Shown piece by piece: positions 19,230 through 30,231 of a stretch of 64,000 nucleotides of DNA. How positions within the stretch are numbered: the stretch's first letter is position 1; every line of letters begins with the position of its first letter. This stretch comes from Leclercia sp. LSNIH1 (GTDB taxonomy: Bacteria > Pseudomonadota > Gammaproteobacteria > Enterobacterales > Enterobacteriaceae), in the NCBI RefSeq assembly GCF_002902985.1, contig NZ_CP026167.1, forward strand, positions 1,674,001 through 1,738,000, given 5' to 3'. Made by a program: the position numbers and the translations under genes. Under the pieces are notes generated by a model. That model ran no database searches and was not told the DNA's origin. It saw only the letters and a program-made list of their open reading frames with translations.

Positions 19230-21087
19230 CCATACGCTGATTCAGGCGCTGATCTATTTGGGGGCCGCGGCGCTGATTGTGCCGGTTGCGGTTCGTCTGG
19301 GGCTGGGGTCGGTGCTGGGCTATCTGATTGCCGGCTGCGTCATTGGTCCGTGGGGTTTCCGGCTGGTCACCGATGCCGAGTCGATTCTGCACTTTGCGGA
19401 AATTGGCGTGGTGCTGATGCTGTTCGTGATTGGTCTGGAGCTGGATCCGCGTCGCCTGTGGAAACTGCGCGCCTCGGTATTTGGCGGCGGGGCATTGCAG
19501 ATGCTGGCCTGCGGTCTGCTGCTGGGCGGATTCTGCATCCTGCTGGGCATGGACTGGAAAGTGGCGGAGCTGATCGGTATGACGCTGGCGCTCTCATCCA
19601 CGGCGATCGCCATGCAGGCCATGAATGAACGTAACCTGACGGTTTCGCAGATGGGTCGCAGCGCCTTCTCAGTGCTGCTTTTTCAGGACATCGCCGCCAT
19701 TCCGCTGGTGGCGATGATCCCGCTGCTGGCCGCTTCCGGGGCGTCAACTACCCTGGGCGCCTTTGCCCTTTCGGCCCTGAAAGTTGTCGGGGCGCTGGCG
19801 CTGGTGGTCCTGCTCGGGCGGTACGTCAGCCGACCGTTGCTGCGTTTTGTCGCCCGCTCCGGCCTGCGTGAAGTCTTCAGTGCCGTGGCCTTATTCCTGG
19901 TCTTCGGCTTTGGTCTGATGCTGGAAGAGGCCGGGCTCTCTATGGCGATGGGGGCGTTTCTGGCAGGCGTTCTGCTGGCGAGCTCCGAGTACCGCCACGC
20001 CCTGGAAAGCGATATCGAGCCCTTTAAGGGGCTGCTGCTGGGGCTGTTCTTTATTGGCGTGGGGATGTCGGTTGATTTCGGGACGTTAGTCACCCATCCG
20101 CTGCGCATCGCGATCCTGCTGGTGGGCTTCCTGGCCATTAAAATGCTCATGCTCTGGCTGGTAGCTCGCCCGTTGAAGGTTCCCGCGAAACAGCGGCGCT
20201 GGTTTGCGGTGCTGCTGGGGCAGGGGAGTGAGTTTGCCTTTGTGGTGTTTGGCGCGGCAAACATGGCAAACGTGCTCGATCCCGAATGGGCGAAGGCGCT
20301 GACGCTGGCGGTGGCGCTGTCAATGGCGGTAACCCCGCTGCTGCTGGTGGTGCTGACCCGTCTCGACGCTGCCAACAGTGGTCAACAGCACGAGGCTGAT
20401 GAAATTGATGAAGAGCAACCGCGGGTCATCATCGCCGGGTTTGGTCGCTTCGGTCAGATTGCGGGCCGTTTGCTGCTCTCCAGTGGGGTAAAAATGGTCA
20501 TCCTCGATCACGATCCCGATCATATTGAAACCTTGCGTAAGTTTGATATGAAGGTCTTTTATGGCGATGCCACCCGCGTGGACCTGCTGGAATCCGCCGG
20601 GGCGCACAAGGCCGAAGTGTTGATCAACGCGATAGACGATCCGAAGAACAGCCTGCAGCTGGTTGAGCTGGCGAAGACGCACTTCCCGCATCTGAAAATC
20701 ATCTCCCGCGCGCGCGATATCGATCACTACATCAAACTGCGTCAGACAGGTGTCGATGCCCCGGAGCGTGAAACCTTTGAAGGCGCGCTCAAATCCGGAC
20801 GGCTGGCGCTGGAGAGCCTTGGCCTCGGGGCATATGAAGCCCGGGAGCGGGCCGATCTGTTCCGTCGCTTTAATATTGAGATGCTGGAGGAGATGGCGGA
20901 AATGGCGGAGAACGATGCCAAATCCCGCGCGGCAGTGGTTAAACGCACCAGCGCCATGCTGACCGAGATCATCAATGAGGATCGTAATCACCTCTCACTG
21001 ACCCAGCGTCATGGCTGGCAGGGAACGGAAGAGGGTAAGCATACCGGCGATCCGCACGATGAGCCGGAGAGCAAACCTGTAGCGTGA
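19222..21087 (+). CDS. kefC: Glutathione-regulated potassium-efflux antiporter
   Basis: A 621-residue inner-membrane K+/H+ antiporter that protects against electrophiles such as methylglyoxal. The CPA2-type membrane domain covers about residues 1-380 ([33 protein letters not shown]). The cytoplasmic RCK/TrkA-N domain (from about 400, [18 protein letters not shown]) binds nucleotide and glutathione, and a C-terminal tail follows. The start is the ATG at 19222, preceded by AGGAGG inside kefF; longer in-frame readings upstream are not supported. The acidic regulatory stretch [10 protein letters not shown] before the RCK domain is conserved. Confidence 0.97.
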   Translation: MDSHTLIQALIYLGAAALIVPVAVRLGLGSVLGYLIAGCVIGPWGFRLVTDAESILHFAEIGVVLMLFVIGLELDPRRLWKLRASVFGGGALQMLACGLLLGGFCILLGMDWKVAELIGMTLALSSTAIAMQAMNERNLTVSQMGRSAFSVLLFQDIAAIPLVAMIPLLAASGASTTLGAFALSALKVVGALALVVLLGRYVSRPLLRFVARSGLREVFSAVALFLVFGFGLMLEEAGLSMAMGAFLAGVLLASSEYRHALESDIEPFKGLLLGLFFIGVGMSVDFGTLVTHPLRIAILLVGFLAIKMLMLWLVARPLKVPAKQRRWFAVLLGQGSEFAFVVFGAANMANVLDPEWAKALTLAVALSMAVTPLLLVVLTRLDAANSGQQHEADEIDEEQPRVIIAGFGRFGQIAGRLLLSSGVKMVILDHDPDHIETLRKFDMKVFYGDATRVDLLESAGAHKAEVLINAIDDPKNSLQLVELAKTHFPHLKIISRARDIDHYIKLRQTGVDAPERETFEGALKSGRLALESLGLGAYEARERADLFRRFNIEMLEEMAEMAENDAKSRAAVVKRTSAMLTEIINEDRNHLSLTQRHGWQGTEEGKHTGDPHDEPESKPVA

Positions 21088-21198
21088 AGAGGGGTTGCCA
21101 GCAAATATAAAAAATTTCCTGTTCTTTACTCTGCCGCCAGTCGACGAAAGATTAAGCTTTCCGTATAGTGGCGGCAATTTTTTGCATCCGGGAAATAA

Positions 21199-21681
<483 letters not shown>

Positions 21682-21689
21682 TGTGGTTA

Positions 21690-21718
21690 CTGCACCTTTC
21701 CCGCCGGGAGAGGTGCAG
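21690..21718. terminator. Hairpin between convergent folA and apaH
   Basis: A long stem (CTGCACCT/AGGTGCAG extended by TCCC/GGGA) has a GCCG loop. It lies 9 bases after the folA stop and 8 before the apaH stop. No clear T run, so it may act mainly as a 3' stabiliser. Confidence 0.55.
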
Positions 21719-21725
21719 CGCTCTT

Positions 21726-22574
21726 CTACGACGCTACGGCTTCATTTTCATCCAAATCCAGATGCCGGTTCGAAGGCTGCATAAACCAGGCTTTATCTTC
21801 CCAGCGCAGACAGGTGAGTTCTCCCCCCCAGCAGCAACCCGTATCCAGCCCATAAATGCCTTCAGGCGTGCCTTTCCCTTCCAGCGATGCCCAGTGGCCG
21901 AAGACGACACTGTACTGCTCCGTTACCGGGCCAGGGATTGCAAACCACGGCTTGAGCGGCGTCGGCGCGTTTTCCGGCACATCCTTGCAATACATATCCA
22001 GCTGACCATTCGGGAAGCAGTAACGCATGCGGGTGAAGGCGTTCGTGATAAAACGCAGGCGCGCAACGCCGCTGAGCTCCATGCTCCAGTTGTTGGGCAT
22101 GTCGCCATACATCGCATCGAGGAAGAACGGGTAAGAGTCGCTGGCGAGCACCGCTTCGACGTCCCGGGCACACTCTTTGGCGGTTTGCAGATCCCACTGC
22201 GGGGTAATGCCCGCGTGCGCCATCACCACTTTTTTATCTTCGTCGATCTGCAGCAGCGGCTGGCGACGTAGCCAGTTAATCAGCTCATCGGCGTCGGGCG
22301 CTTCCAGCAACGGCGTGATCCTGTCTTTCGGTTTATTGCGGCTGATCCCGGCGTAGACCGCCAGCAGATGCAGGTCGTGGTTGCCGAGGACGATCCGCAC
22401 GCTGTCGCCGAGCGATTTGACATAGCGCAGGACTTCCAGCGAGCCAGGGCCACGGGCAACGAGATCGCCCGTGAGCCACAGCGTGTCTGTACCTGGGGTA
22501 AAATCCACCTGCTTTAGCAAGGCGATCAGTTCATCGTAGCAACCGTGAACGTCGCCAATGAGATATGTAGACAT
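21726..22574 (-). CDS. apaH: Diadenosine tetraphosphatase (symmetrical)
   Basis: A 282-residue metallophosphoesterase that splits Ap4A into two ADP and also removes Np4 caps from RNA. The calcineurin-like motifs are in order: [10 protein letters not shown] at residues 8-17, [14 protein letters not shown] near 36, and [10 protein letters not shown] near 62, with downstream histidines. It is the last gene of the lptD-surA-pdxA-rsmA-apaG-apaH operon and lies two bases after apaG. Confidence 0.97.
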   Translation of the reverse strand: MSTYLIGDVHGCYDELIALLKQVDFTPGTDTLWLTGDLVARGPGSLEVLRYVKSLGDSVRIVLGNHDLHLLAVYAGISRNKPKDRITPLLEAPDADELINWLRRQPLLQIDEDKKVVMAHAGITPQWDLQTAKECARDVEAVLASDSYPFFLDAMYGDMPNNWSMELSGVARLRFITNAFTRMRYCFPNGQLDMYCKDVPENAPTPLKPWFAIPGPVTEQYSVVFGHWASLEGKGTPEGIYGLDTGCCWGGELTCLRWEDKAWFMQPSNRHLDLDENEAVAS

Positions 22575-22576
22575 GT

Positions 22577-22954
22577 TTAGTGAATGAGTGTTGGTACAGC
22601 CAGACGGAAAACAGGAATGGCAACGCGGAATGCATTGCCCTCGGTATCGACCATTTCATAATGGCCCTGCATGGTTCCCAGCGGCGTCTCGATTACTGCA
22701 CCGCTGGTATACTGATACTCTTCGCCGGGCGCAATGTGCGGCTGTTCACCCACCACACCTTCGCCCTGCACTTCAATTTCACGGCCATTGCCGTTAGTGA
22801 TAAGCCAGTAACGCCCCAGCAGCTGGACAGGGGTTCGCCCGAGATTGCGAATGGTCACGGTGTAAGCAAAAACAAAACGTTCTTCATCCGGTGTGGATTG
22901 AGACTCGATGTAAAGGCTTTGCACCTGAACACATACGCGGGGCGAATTAATCAT
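22577..22954 (-). CDS. apaG: ApaG protein (DUF525, Co2+/Mg2+ efflux-associated)
   Basis: A 125-residue protein with an immunoglobulin/fibronectin-III-like beta sandwich (DUF525). The family core [27 protein letters not shown] and the [20 protein letters not shown] stretch are visible. Biochemical function is not settled; mutants in Salmonella affect cobalt resistance. It is embedded in the surA operon with gaps of two and three bases to its neighbours, so expression is tied to rsmA and apaH. Confidence 0.95.
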   Translation of the reverse strand: MINSPRVCVQVQSLYIESQSTPDEERFVFAYTVTIRNLGRTPVQLLGRYWLITNGNGREIEVQGEGVVGEQPHIAPGEEYQYTSGAVIETPLGTMQGHYEMVDTEGNAFRVAIPVFRLAVPTLIH

Positions 22955-22957
22955 GGC

Positions 22958-23779
22958 TTAGCTCTCCTTCGGCGGCGCATTTTCGCTGATGTAGTTAGCC
23001 AGCTTGCAGTACTGCTCTACGGAAATGTTCTCCGCGCGCATCGCCGGGTCGATACCCAACTGAGCTAACACGTCAACAGTAAACAGATTGCCAAGGCTGT
23101 TACGAATCGTTTTACGACGCTGGTTAAAGGCTTCGGTGGTGATGCGGCTCAGCACGCGCAGATCCTTCACCGGATACGGCTTCGTTTTATGCGGCACCAG
23201 GCGCACAACCGCTGAGTCAACTTTTGGCGGCGGCGTAAATGCCGATGGCGGTACTTCGAGTACCGGGATCACGTTACAGTAGTACTGTGCCATCACGCTT
23301 AAACGACCATACGCTTTACTGTTCGGCCCTGCAACCAGTCGATTAACGACCTCTTTTTGCAACATGAAGTGCATGTCAGCAATGGCATCAGTATAGCTAA
23401 ACAGGTGGAACATCAGCGGCGTGGAGATGTTATACGGCAGGTTGCCGAATACGCGCAGCGGCTGGCCCATTTTCTCCGACAGTTCGCCGAAGTTCATGGT
23501 CATGGCATCCTGCTGATAAATGGTCAGTTTCGGCCCGAGGAACGGGTGCGTCTGCAGGCGCGCTGCCAGATCGCGGTCCAGCTCGATGACGGTAAGTTCA
23601 TCCAGACGCTCGCCAACCGGTTCGGTCAGAGCGGCGAGGCCCGGCCCGATTTCGACCATTGCCTGGCCTTTCTGTGGATTGATAGCCGAAACAATACTTT
23701 CGATCACGAACTGATCGTTGAGGAAGTTTTGCCCGAAACGTTTACGGGCTAAATGGCCCTGGTGGACGCGATTATTCAT
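22958..23779 (-). CDS. rsmA: 16S rRNA dimethyladenosine transferase (KsgA)
   Basis: A 273-residue SAM-dependent enzyme that dimethylates A1518 and A1519 of 16S rRNA late in 30S assembly; loss gives kasugamycin resistance. The SAM motif [12 protein letters not shown] (near residues 41-52) and the catalytic NLPYNIST motif (about residue 113) are intact. The C-terminal rRNA-binding domain ends near [13 protein letters not shown]. Its start overlaps the pdxA stop by 4 bases (ATGA), indicating coupling. Confidence 0.97.
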   Translation of the reverse strand: MNNRVHQGHLARKRFGQNFLNDQFVIESIVSAINPQKGQAMVEIGPGLAALTEPVGERLDELTVIELDRDLAARLQTHPFLGPKLTIYQQDAMTMNFGELSEKMGQPLRVFGNLPYNISTPLMFHLFSYTDAIADMHFMLQKEVVNRLVAGPNSKAYGRLSVMAQYYCNVIPVLEVPPSAFTPPPKVDSAVVRLVPHKTKPYPVKDLRVLSRITTEAFNQRRKTIRNSLGNLFTVDVLAQLGIDPAMRAENISVEQYCKLANYISENAPPKES

Positions 23780-24762
23780 TGAGTATTAACAATCATTTTG
23801 ATGGCGAGATTAAGCGCCGTAATAAAACTGCCGACATCTGCTTTTCCCTGGCCTGCTAAATCGAGCGCAGTACCGTGGTCAACAGAAGTACGAATAAAGG
23901 GTAAACCGAGGGTAATATTCACCCCGCGGCCAAATCCCTGGTATTTTAGCACGGGAAGGCCCTGATCGTGGTACATCGCCAGCACGGCGTCTGCATGATC
24001 CAGGTATTTCGGTTGAAACAGGGTATCGGCAGGCAGCGGCCCGCTGAGATTCATGCCTTTCGCGCGCATCTCTTCCAGCACCGGAATGATGGTGTCGATC
24101 TCTTCCATACCCATATGCCCACCTTCACCCGCATGTGGGTTCAGGCCGCATACCAGCACGTGCGGATCGGCAATACCGAATTTGGTGCGTAAATCGTGGT
24201 GCAGGATGGTAATGACGTCGCGCAGCAGATCCGGCGTAATGGCGTCGGAAATGGCTTTGATGGGCAGGTGCGTCGTCGCCAGGGCGACCCGCAGCTCCTC
24301 GGTTGCCAGCATCATCACCACTTTTGCGCTGTGCGACCGCTCTTCAAAAAACTCGGTATGACCGGTAAAGGCCACGCCGGCATCGTTGATCACCCCTTTA
24401 TGGACCGGGCCGGTGATCAGCGCGGCAAATTCCCCGCTCAGACAGCCATCGCAGGCGCGCGCCAGCGTCTCCACCACATAATGACCATTTTCAGTGCTCA
24501 ACTGGCCGGGGATAACCGGCGTGCGTAGCGGGACAGGTAGCAGCGTTAAGGTGCCTGCTTGCTGGGGAAGGGGAGCGTTTTCTGCCTGATACGGCAGAAG
24601 CGTGAGCGGGAGATTAAGCTGTTTCGCTCGCGCTTCGAGCACGCTGGCATCGGCGCAGATCACCAGTTCGACCGGCCAGCTGCGCTGGGCAAGCTGGACG
24701 ACCAGGTCGGGACCAATCCCGGCGGGTTCGCCGGGAGTGATGACAACACGATGTTGTTTCAT
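23776..24762 (-). CDS. pdxA: 4-hydroxythreonine-4-phosphate dehydrogenase
   Basis: A 328-residue NAD-dependent enzyme of the DXP-dependent pyridoxal-phosphate pathway. It is metal-dependent: the histidines of [20 protein letters not shown] and [12 protein letters not shown] correspond to the zinc ligands and active site. Its start overlaps the surA stop by one base (TAATG), and its end overlaps rsmA by four, which shows tight coupling. Confidence 0.97.
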   Translation of the reverse strand: MKQHRVVITPGEPAGIGPDLVVQLAQRSWPVELVICADASVLEARAKQLNLPLTLLPYQAENAPLPQQAGTLTLLPVPLRTPVIPGQLSTENGHYVVETLARACDGCLSGEFAALITGPVHKGVINDAGVAFTGHTEFFEERSHSAKVVMMLATEELRVALATTHLPIKAISDAITPDLLRDVITILHHDLRTKFGIADPHVLVCGLNPHAGEGGHMGMEEIDTIIPVLEEMRAKGMNLSGPLPADTLFQPKYLDHADAVLAMYHDQGLPVLKYQGFGRGVNITLGLPFIRTSVDHGTALDLAGQGKADVGSFITALNLAIKMIVNTQ

Positions 24763-26048
24763 TAGTTGCTCAGGACTTTGACGTAGGCGCTGGCGCGTTG
24801 TTCCTGCATCCAGGTCGCTGCTTCTTCAGAGAACTTACGGTTGAACAGCATACGGTATGCACGATCTTTTTGCGCCGCATCGGTTTTATCCACATTGCGG
24901 GTATCCAGCAGCTCGATGAGGTGCCAGCCGAAGGTGGAGTGAACCGGTTCGCTCATCTGACCTTTGTTCATTCTCATCAGCGCATCGCGGAAGGCCGGAT
25001 CGTAAATATCCGCAGCCGCCCAGCCCAGATCGCCGCCCTGATTCGCGGAACCTGGATCCTGAGAGAACTCTTTCGCGGCGTTGGCGAAGGAGGTTTTACC
25101 GCTGCGAATATCGGCGGCAATTTGCTCCAGCTTGGTACGCGCCTGCGTATCAGACATGATCGGCGAGGTTTTCAGCAGAATGTGGCGGGCGTGCACTTCC
25201 GTCACGGAGATGCTCTGGCTCTGGCCGCGCAGATCGTTCACTTTCAGAATATGGAAGCCCACGCCGGAACGGATTGGACCCACGATGTCGCCTTTCTTCG
25301 CCGTGCTCAGCGCCTGGGCAAAGATAGAAGGCAGCTCCTGAATACGACCCCAGCCCATCTGGCCGCCTTTCAGCGCCTGCTGGTCAGCGGAATAGGTGAT
25401 CGCCAGTTTGCCGAAATCACCGCCATTACGCGCCTGATCGACGATGGAACGTGCCTGGCTTTCCGCCTCGGCCACCTGGTCAGAAGATGGGTTTTCTGCC
25501 AGGGGGATCAGGATGTGGCTCAGGTTCAGTTCGGTGCTGGCATCGTTCTGGTTGCCCACCTGTTTCGCCAGGGCATCCACTTCCTGCGGCAGGATGGTAA
25601 CGCGGCGACGCACTTCGTTATTGCGCACTTCTGAAATCAGCATCTCTTTGCGGATCTGATTACGGTAGGTCGAATAGCTGATGCCGTCATAGGCCAGACG
25701 GCTGCGCATCTGGTCCGGGGACATATTGTTCTGCTTCGCAATGTTGGCGATAGCCTGATCGAGCTGCTCATCAGAGATCTTCACACCCATCTTCTGACCC
25801 ATCTGCAGAACGATTTGATCCATGATCAAACGTTCAAGGATCTGATGACGCAGCGTGGAATCGTCCGGAAGTTGCTGACCTGCCTGACCCGCGTTGAGCT
25901 TCACAGACTGCATTAAACCATCAACGTCGCTCTCAAGTACCACACCGTTGTTCACAACGGCAGCGACTTTGTCGACAACCTGTGGGGCCGCGAAGCTGGT
26001 ATTCGCGACCATAGCGATACCGAGCAGCAGCGTTTTCCAGTTCTTCAT
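24762..26048 (-). CDS. surA: Periplasmic chaperone / peptidyl-prolyl isomerase SurA
   Basis: A 428-residue periplasmic chaperone for outer-membrane proteins including LptD, encoded just upstream. A Sec signal peptide ([20 protein letters not shown]) is cleaved before APQ. The N-terminal chaperone domain is followed by two parvulin domains (about residues 171-272 and 282-382), recognisable by [10 protein letters not shown] and [10 protein letters not shown] with GGQMGWG and GGDLGWAA. The C-terminal helix packs back on the core domain. Length equals E. coli. Confidence 0.97.
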   Translation of the reverse strand: MKNWKTLLLGIAMVANTSFAAPQVVDKVAAVVNNGVVLESDVDGLMQSVKLNAGQAGQQLPDDSTLRHQILERLIMDQIVLQMGQKMGVKISDEQLDQAIANIAKQNNMSPDQMRSRLAYDGISYSTYRNQIRKEMLISEVRNNEVRRRVTILPQEVDALAKQVGNQNDASTELNLSHILIPLAENPSSDQVAEAESQARSIVDQARNGGDFGKLAITYSADQQALKGGQMGWGRIQELPSIFAQALSTAKKGDIVGPIRSGVGFHILKVNDLRGQSQSISVTEVHARHILLKTSPIMSDTQARTKLEQIAADIRSGKTSFANAAKEFSQDPGSANQGGDLGWAAADIYDPAFRDALMRMNKGQMSEPVHSTFGWHLIELLDTRNVDKTDAAQKDRAYRMLFNRKFSEEAATWMQEQRASAYVKVLSN

Positions 26049-26101
26049 ACTTTTTCCATATCAATTAACCGCAAAGCGGATTACGTGTTAAATCAAGTAC
26101 A

Positions 26102-28456
26102 TCACAATGAACTACGGTACGGCAGAATCGGTGAGCGCAGCATCTGCTGAGTACCCAGACCATAGTTGGAACTCAGGCCACGGAGTTCGATGTTAAAGCC
26201 GATGACGTTATCGTACTCGCTCTGATTTTTGTCTGGATCCCAGCCGTTAAGCTTACGTTCGTATCCAACGCGAATCGCATAGCAGCAGGAGTTGTACTGC
26301 ACACCCAGCATCTGATCTGCAGACTTATTCTGGTTGGTATCGAAGTAGTAGGCTCCCACCACCGACCAACGATCGGCAATTGGCCAGCTTGCGATGCCTC
26401 CCACCTGCGAAATGCCCTCTTTCGTTTGTTCGGACGTGGCAAAGTTAGGTAACGTCGCCTGGATATATTCCGGGCTGGCGTAACGATAGCTGAGCTGTAC
26501 CATTCGGTCTGCATCACGACGGTACTCGATTGAACCGCTACCGGTGGCAACATTGTTCAGCCGCGTGTCATATTGCACGCCGCTGCGCAGACCCCAACGA
26601 TCGGTTATGCGCCAGTAAGTATCTCCGGCCCATACCAGCGATCCTTTTTTGTCGTCCTTCTCCCACTGGATATTGTCATCACCGGTACGTGCTTCGGTGA
26701 AGTAGTAGATTTGACCCACAGAAGCATTAAAACGTTCAACTGCAGCATCATCATAAATACGCGTTGTGACCCCGGTGGTCACCTGGTTGGCCGATGCAAT
26801 ACGGTCCAGACCACCGTAAGTACGGTCGCGGAACAGGCCGCTGTAATCAGATTGCAGGAATGAAGAGTCATAGTTCTGGATATTGCTCTGATCGCGGTAC
26901 GGCACATAGAGATACTGGGCGCGCGGCTCCAGCGTCTGGGTATAGCCCTCGCTCCAGTTCATGTCGCGCTCGAAGACGAGCTTGCCGTCCACTTTAAACT
27001 GCGGCAGCACGCGGTTAACGGAATCTTCCAGACGCGTGCCATGATTGGCATTGTACATTTCCAGATTATCCTGCTGATAGTGGGTCGCCATCAGCTTCAC
27101 TTCGGTATCGAGGCTGGCCCAGTCGTTTGAAACAGGCAGGTTAATCGTTGGCTCAAGGTGCAGACGCGTTGCTTCAGGCATGTCAGAGTCAGTATTGACG
27201 AAATGCACCGCCTGGGCGTAGACCCGGGTGTCAAAAGGACCCACATTATTCTGGTACCAGTTAACATCAAGCTGTGGCTCTGCAGCATAGGTGCTCTGCG
27301 TTTGGTCGCTAAAGACCTGGAACTGTTTGGTGGAAACGGTCGCGTCAAAATTCTGTACTACATAGCCCGCGCTGAATTTCTGCGTGGCGTAGCCATCGGT
27401 ACTTGAGCCGTATTTAGAGGTAAAGTCGTTAAAATAGCTCGAGTCGCTGACTTTGGTGTAGTCGACGTTAAAACGCCACACCTGATCCATTACGCCCGAG
27501 TGCTGCCAGTAGTACAACCAGCGATGGCGATTATCCCCGGAGGTGTTTCTTGGATCATCCTCATACACTTTATCCGATGGCAGATAGTCCAGCTCCATCA
27601 GACCCGAACCCGCATGCGTCAGATAGCGGAACTCGTTCTCCCACATGATGTTGCCGCGCTTGTGGATATAGTGCGGCGTGATCGTCGCGTCCATGTTGGG
27701 CGCGATATTCCAGTAGTACGGCAGGTAGAACTCAAAGTAGTTTGAGGTGCTGTACTTGGCGTTCGGGATCAGGAAGCCGGAGCGACGTTTGTCACCCACG
27801 GGCAGTTGCAGATAGGGGCTATAGAAGACCGGCACCGGGCCGAGCTTAAAGCGGGCGTTCCAGATCTCCGCAACCTGCTCTTCGCGATCGTGGATCACTT
27901 CGCTACCTACCACGCTCCAGGTATCCGAGCCTGGCAGACAGGAGGTAAAGGTCCCGTTTTCCAGAATGGTGTAGCGGTTTTCACCGCGCTGTTTCATCAG
28001 GTCCGCTTTACCGCGACCCTGGCGGCCAACCATCTGGTAATCACCTTCCCAGACGTTAGTGTCTTTGGTATTCAGGTTCGACCAGGCTTTCGGACCTTTC
28101 AGGATGACCTGATTATCGTCATAGTGCACATTACCCAGCGCATCGACCGTACGTACCGGTTCGGCTGCGCCTTCTGGCTGTTTCTGGTGCAACTGCACTT
28201 CATCGGCCTGCAAACGGCTGTTGCCCTGGTTAATATCCACATTCCCGCTAAACAGGGCGTCGTCAGGATAGTTCCCTTTTGCGTTGTCAGCGGTGATGGT
28301 AACCGGTAGCGTGTTCGTATCACCCTGTACCAGCGGGCGATCATAGCTGGGGATACCCAGCATACATTGCGAGGCGAGATCGGCTGCCAGACCCTGTTGA
28401 CTGTACAGAGCCGTAGCTATCATCGTGGCCAGAAGGGTGGGGATACGTTTTTTCAT
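26102..28456 (-). CDS. lptD: LPS-assembly outer-membrane protein LptD
   Basis: A 784-residue outer-membrane barrel that, with LptE, inserts lipopolysaccharide into the outer leaflet. A signal peptide ([24 protein letters not shown]) precedes the N-terminal beta-jellyroll (about residues 25-200), which takes LPS from LptA. The C-terminal 26-strand barrel follows. The four cysteines needed for the two interdomain disulphides are seen: SQCMLG, FTSCLPG and the CC pair in NSCCYAI. It is first in the operon with surA. It diverges from djlA over 240 bp, where the sigma-E-dependent promoter would lie; I did not identify it. Confidence 0.97.
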   Translation of the reverse strand: MKKRIPTLLATMIATALYSQQGLAADLASQCMLGIPSYDRPLVQGDTNTLPVTITADNAKGNYPDDALFSGNVDINQGNSRLQADEVQLHQKQPEGAAEPVRTVDALGNVHYDDNQVILKGPKAWSNLNTKDTNVWEGDYQMVGRQGRGKADLMKQRGENRYTILENGTFTSCLPGSDTWSVVGSEVIHDREEQVAEIWNARFKLGPVPVFYSPYLQLPVGDKRRSGFLIPNAKYSTSNYFEFYLPYYWNIAPNMDATITPHYIHKRGNIMWENEFRYLTHAGSGLMELDYLPSDKVYEDDPRNTSGDNRHRWLYYWQHSGVMDQVWRFNVDYTKVSDSSYFNDFTSKYGSSTDGYATQKFSAGYVVQNFDATVSTKQFQVFSDQTQSTYAAEPQLDVNWYQNNVGPFDTRVYAQAVHFVNTDSDMPEATRLHLEPTINLPVSNDWASLDTEVKLMATHYQQDNLEMYNANHGTRLEDSVNRVLPQFKVDGKLVFERDMNWSEGYTQTLEPRAQYLYVPYRDQSNIQNYDSSFLQSDYSGLFRDRTYGGLDRIASANQVTTGVTTRIYDDAAVERFNASVGQIYYFTEARTGDDNIQWEKDDKKGSLVWAGDTYWRITDRWGLRSGVQYDTRLNNVATGSGSIEYRRDADRMVQLSYRYASPEYIQATLPNFATSEQTKEGISQVGGIASWPIADRWSVVGAYYFDTNQNKSADQMLGVQYNSCCYAIRVGYERKLNGWDPDKNQSEYDNVIGFNIELRGLSSNYGLGTQQMLRSPILPYRSSL

Positions 28457-28696
28457 ACGTTTTATTTATTGTTCCGTCATCAGTGGCTTATCGCTGGCAA
28501 ACGGTCAGAGACTATCTTACTCATCATCACAGTGCCAGCGTTAATCCTGCCCGTAAACGAGCCATGGTGATAGGCTCGTTATTGAATGACGAGTATGATA
28601 ATGCAAATTATAGGCGATGTCCTTCACTTGACCGTGGCCAGGCCACCGGAATGATGGCGTTGCGCTGGATCAAATCGATCACCATTTGGGGAGTAT

Positions 28697-29515
28697 ATGC
28701 AGTATTGGGGAAAAATTATCGGCGTAGCGTTCGCTTTACTGATGGGCGCGGGCTTCTGGGGTATCGTTCTGGGGCTGCTTATCGGCCATATGTTTGATAA
28801 AGCGCGCAGTCGCAAGATGGCCTGGTTCGCTAACCAGCGTGAACGCCAGGCGCTTTTTTTTGCGACAACCTTCGAGGTAATGGGCCATCTGACCAAATCG
28901 AAAGGGCGTGTCACCGAGGCCGACATCCATGTCGCCAGCCAGTTTATGGATCGCATGAACCTGCACGGTGACTCCCGGGCGGCCGCGCAAAACGCATTTC
29001 GTATCGGTAAGGCGGATAACTATCCCCTGCGCGAAAAAATGCGTCAGTTCCGCAGCATCTGCTTCGGGCGCTTCGACTTAATTCGGATGTTTCTGGAGAT
29101 TCAGATCCAGGCGGCGTTTGCCGATGGGTCGCTCCACCCGAACGAACGTGAAGTGCTGTATGTTATCGCCGAAGAGTTGGGCATTTCCCGCACCCAGTTC
29201 GATCAGTTCCTGCGCATGATGCAGGGCGGCGCACAGTTTGGCGGCGGCTATCAGCAACAGCAGGCGGGCGGTGGCGGCTGGCAGCAGGCGCAGCGTGGTC
29301 CTACCCTGGAAGATGCCTGTAATGTGCTGGGCGTGAAGCCAACCGATGAACCGACAACCATCAAGCGGGCCTACCGTAAGCTGATGAGCGAGCATCACCC
29401 GGATAAGCTGGTGGCCAAAGGTTTACCGCCAGAGATGATGGAGATGGCGAAGCAAAAAGCGCAGGAAATTCAGAAAGCCTACGAGCTTATCAAAGAGCAG
29501 AAGGGCTTTAAGTAA
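28697..29515 (+). CDS. djlA: Co-chaperone DjlA (membrane-anchored J-domain protein)
   Basis: A 272-residue DnaK co-chaperone in the inner membrane. An N-terminal glycine-rich transmembrane segment ([21 protein letters not shown], about residues 9-30) precedes a TerB-like helical domain (to about 190). A Gly/Gln-rich linker ([18 protein letters not shown]) leads to a C-terminal J domain with the essential HPD in SEHHPDKL. When overproduced in E. coli it activates the Rcs phosphorelay. The start follows TTGGGGAG. Confidence 0.97.
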   Translation: MQYWGKIIGVAFALLMGAGFWGIVLGLLIGHMFDKARSRKMAWFANQRERQALFFATTFEVMGHLTKSKGRVTEADIHVASQFMDRMNLHGDSRAAAQNAFRIGKADNYPLREKMRQFRSICFGRFDLIRMFLEIQIQAAFADGSLHPNEREVLYVIAEELGISRTQFDQFLRMMQGGAQFGGGYQQQQAGGGGWQQAQRGPTLEDACNVLGVKPTDEPTTIKRAYRKLMSEHHPDKLVAKGLPPEMMEMAKQKAQEIQKAYELIKEQKGFK

Positions 29516-29526
29516 GGAAGCGGTTG

Positions 29527-29553
29527 GCCCGGCGGCAAGGGGTGCTGCCGGGC
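29527..29553. terminator. Hairpin between convergent djlA and rluA
   Basis: An 11-bp stem (GCCCGGCGGCA with TGCTGCCGGGC, one G-T pair) spans the 44-bp gap between the two convergent stops. T runs are absent on both sides. Confidence 0.5.
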
Positions 29554-29559
29554 AACGGA

Positions 29560-30219
29560 TCAAAAGTCTGCCGGTGCCTTAAAGGTCATCGGCGTACCGT
29601 ATTCCGGGTGGGTGATGGTGAGCATCTGTGCATGCAGTTGCAGACGCGGCGCCATCGCCCGGGCTTCCGGCGTGGCATAAAAGCGATCCCCCAGAATCGG
29701 GTGACCCAGCGCCAGCATATGCACACGCAGCTGGTGCGAGCGGCCGGTAATCGGTTTTAGCAGCACGCGGGCGCTGTTGTCCGCCGCGTACTCCAGCACT
29801 TCATACTCGGTTTGCGCCGCCTTGCCGGTCTCGTAGCAGACCTTCTGCTTCGGGCGGTTAGGCCAGTCGCAGATCAGCGGCAGATCAACCAGCCCTTCCG
29901 CCGGTTGTGGATGACCCCAGACGCGCGCCAGGTACTGCTTCTTCGGCTCACGCTCTCGAAACTGACGTTTCAGCTCGCGCTCTGCCGCCTTGGTCAGCGC
30001 CACTACAATCACTCCGCTGGTGGCCATGTCCAGACGGTGGACGGACTCCGCCTGCGGATAATCGCGCTGAACGCGCGTCATCACGCTGTCTTTGTGCTCA
30101 TCCAGCCTGCCCGGCACGGACAACAGGCCGCTTGGCTTGTTGACCACCATAATATGCTCATCCTGATAGAGAATGACCAGCCACGGATCCTGCGGCGGAT
30201 TGTAGGGTTCCATCAACAT
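29560..30219 (-). CDS. rluA: Dual-specificity rRNA/tRNA pseudouridine synthase
   Basis: A 219-residue enzyme that makes pseudouridine at 23S rRNA position 746 and tRNA position 32. The catalytic aspartate is Asp64 in HRLDMATSGV. The KQYLARVWG, PITGRSHQLRVHM and GDRFYATPEA motifs of the RluA family follow. It has no S4 domain, as expected for RluA. It lies 12 bases downstream of rapA and is probably cotranscribed with it, as in E. coli. Confidence 0.97.
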   Translation of the reverse strand: MLMEPYNPPQDPWLVILYQDEHIMVVNKPSGLLSVPGRLDEHKDSVMTRVQRDYPQAESVHRLDMATSGVIVVALTKAAERELKRQFREREPKKQYLARVWGHPQPAEGLVDLPLICDWPNRPKQKVCYETGKAAQTEYEVLEYAADNSARVLLKPITGRSHQLRVHMLALGHPILGDRFYATPEARAMAPRLQLHAQMLTITHPEYGTPMTFKAPADF

Positions 30220-30231
30220 GTTTCGCTCCGC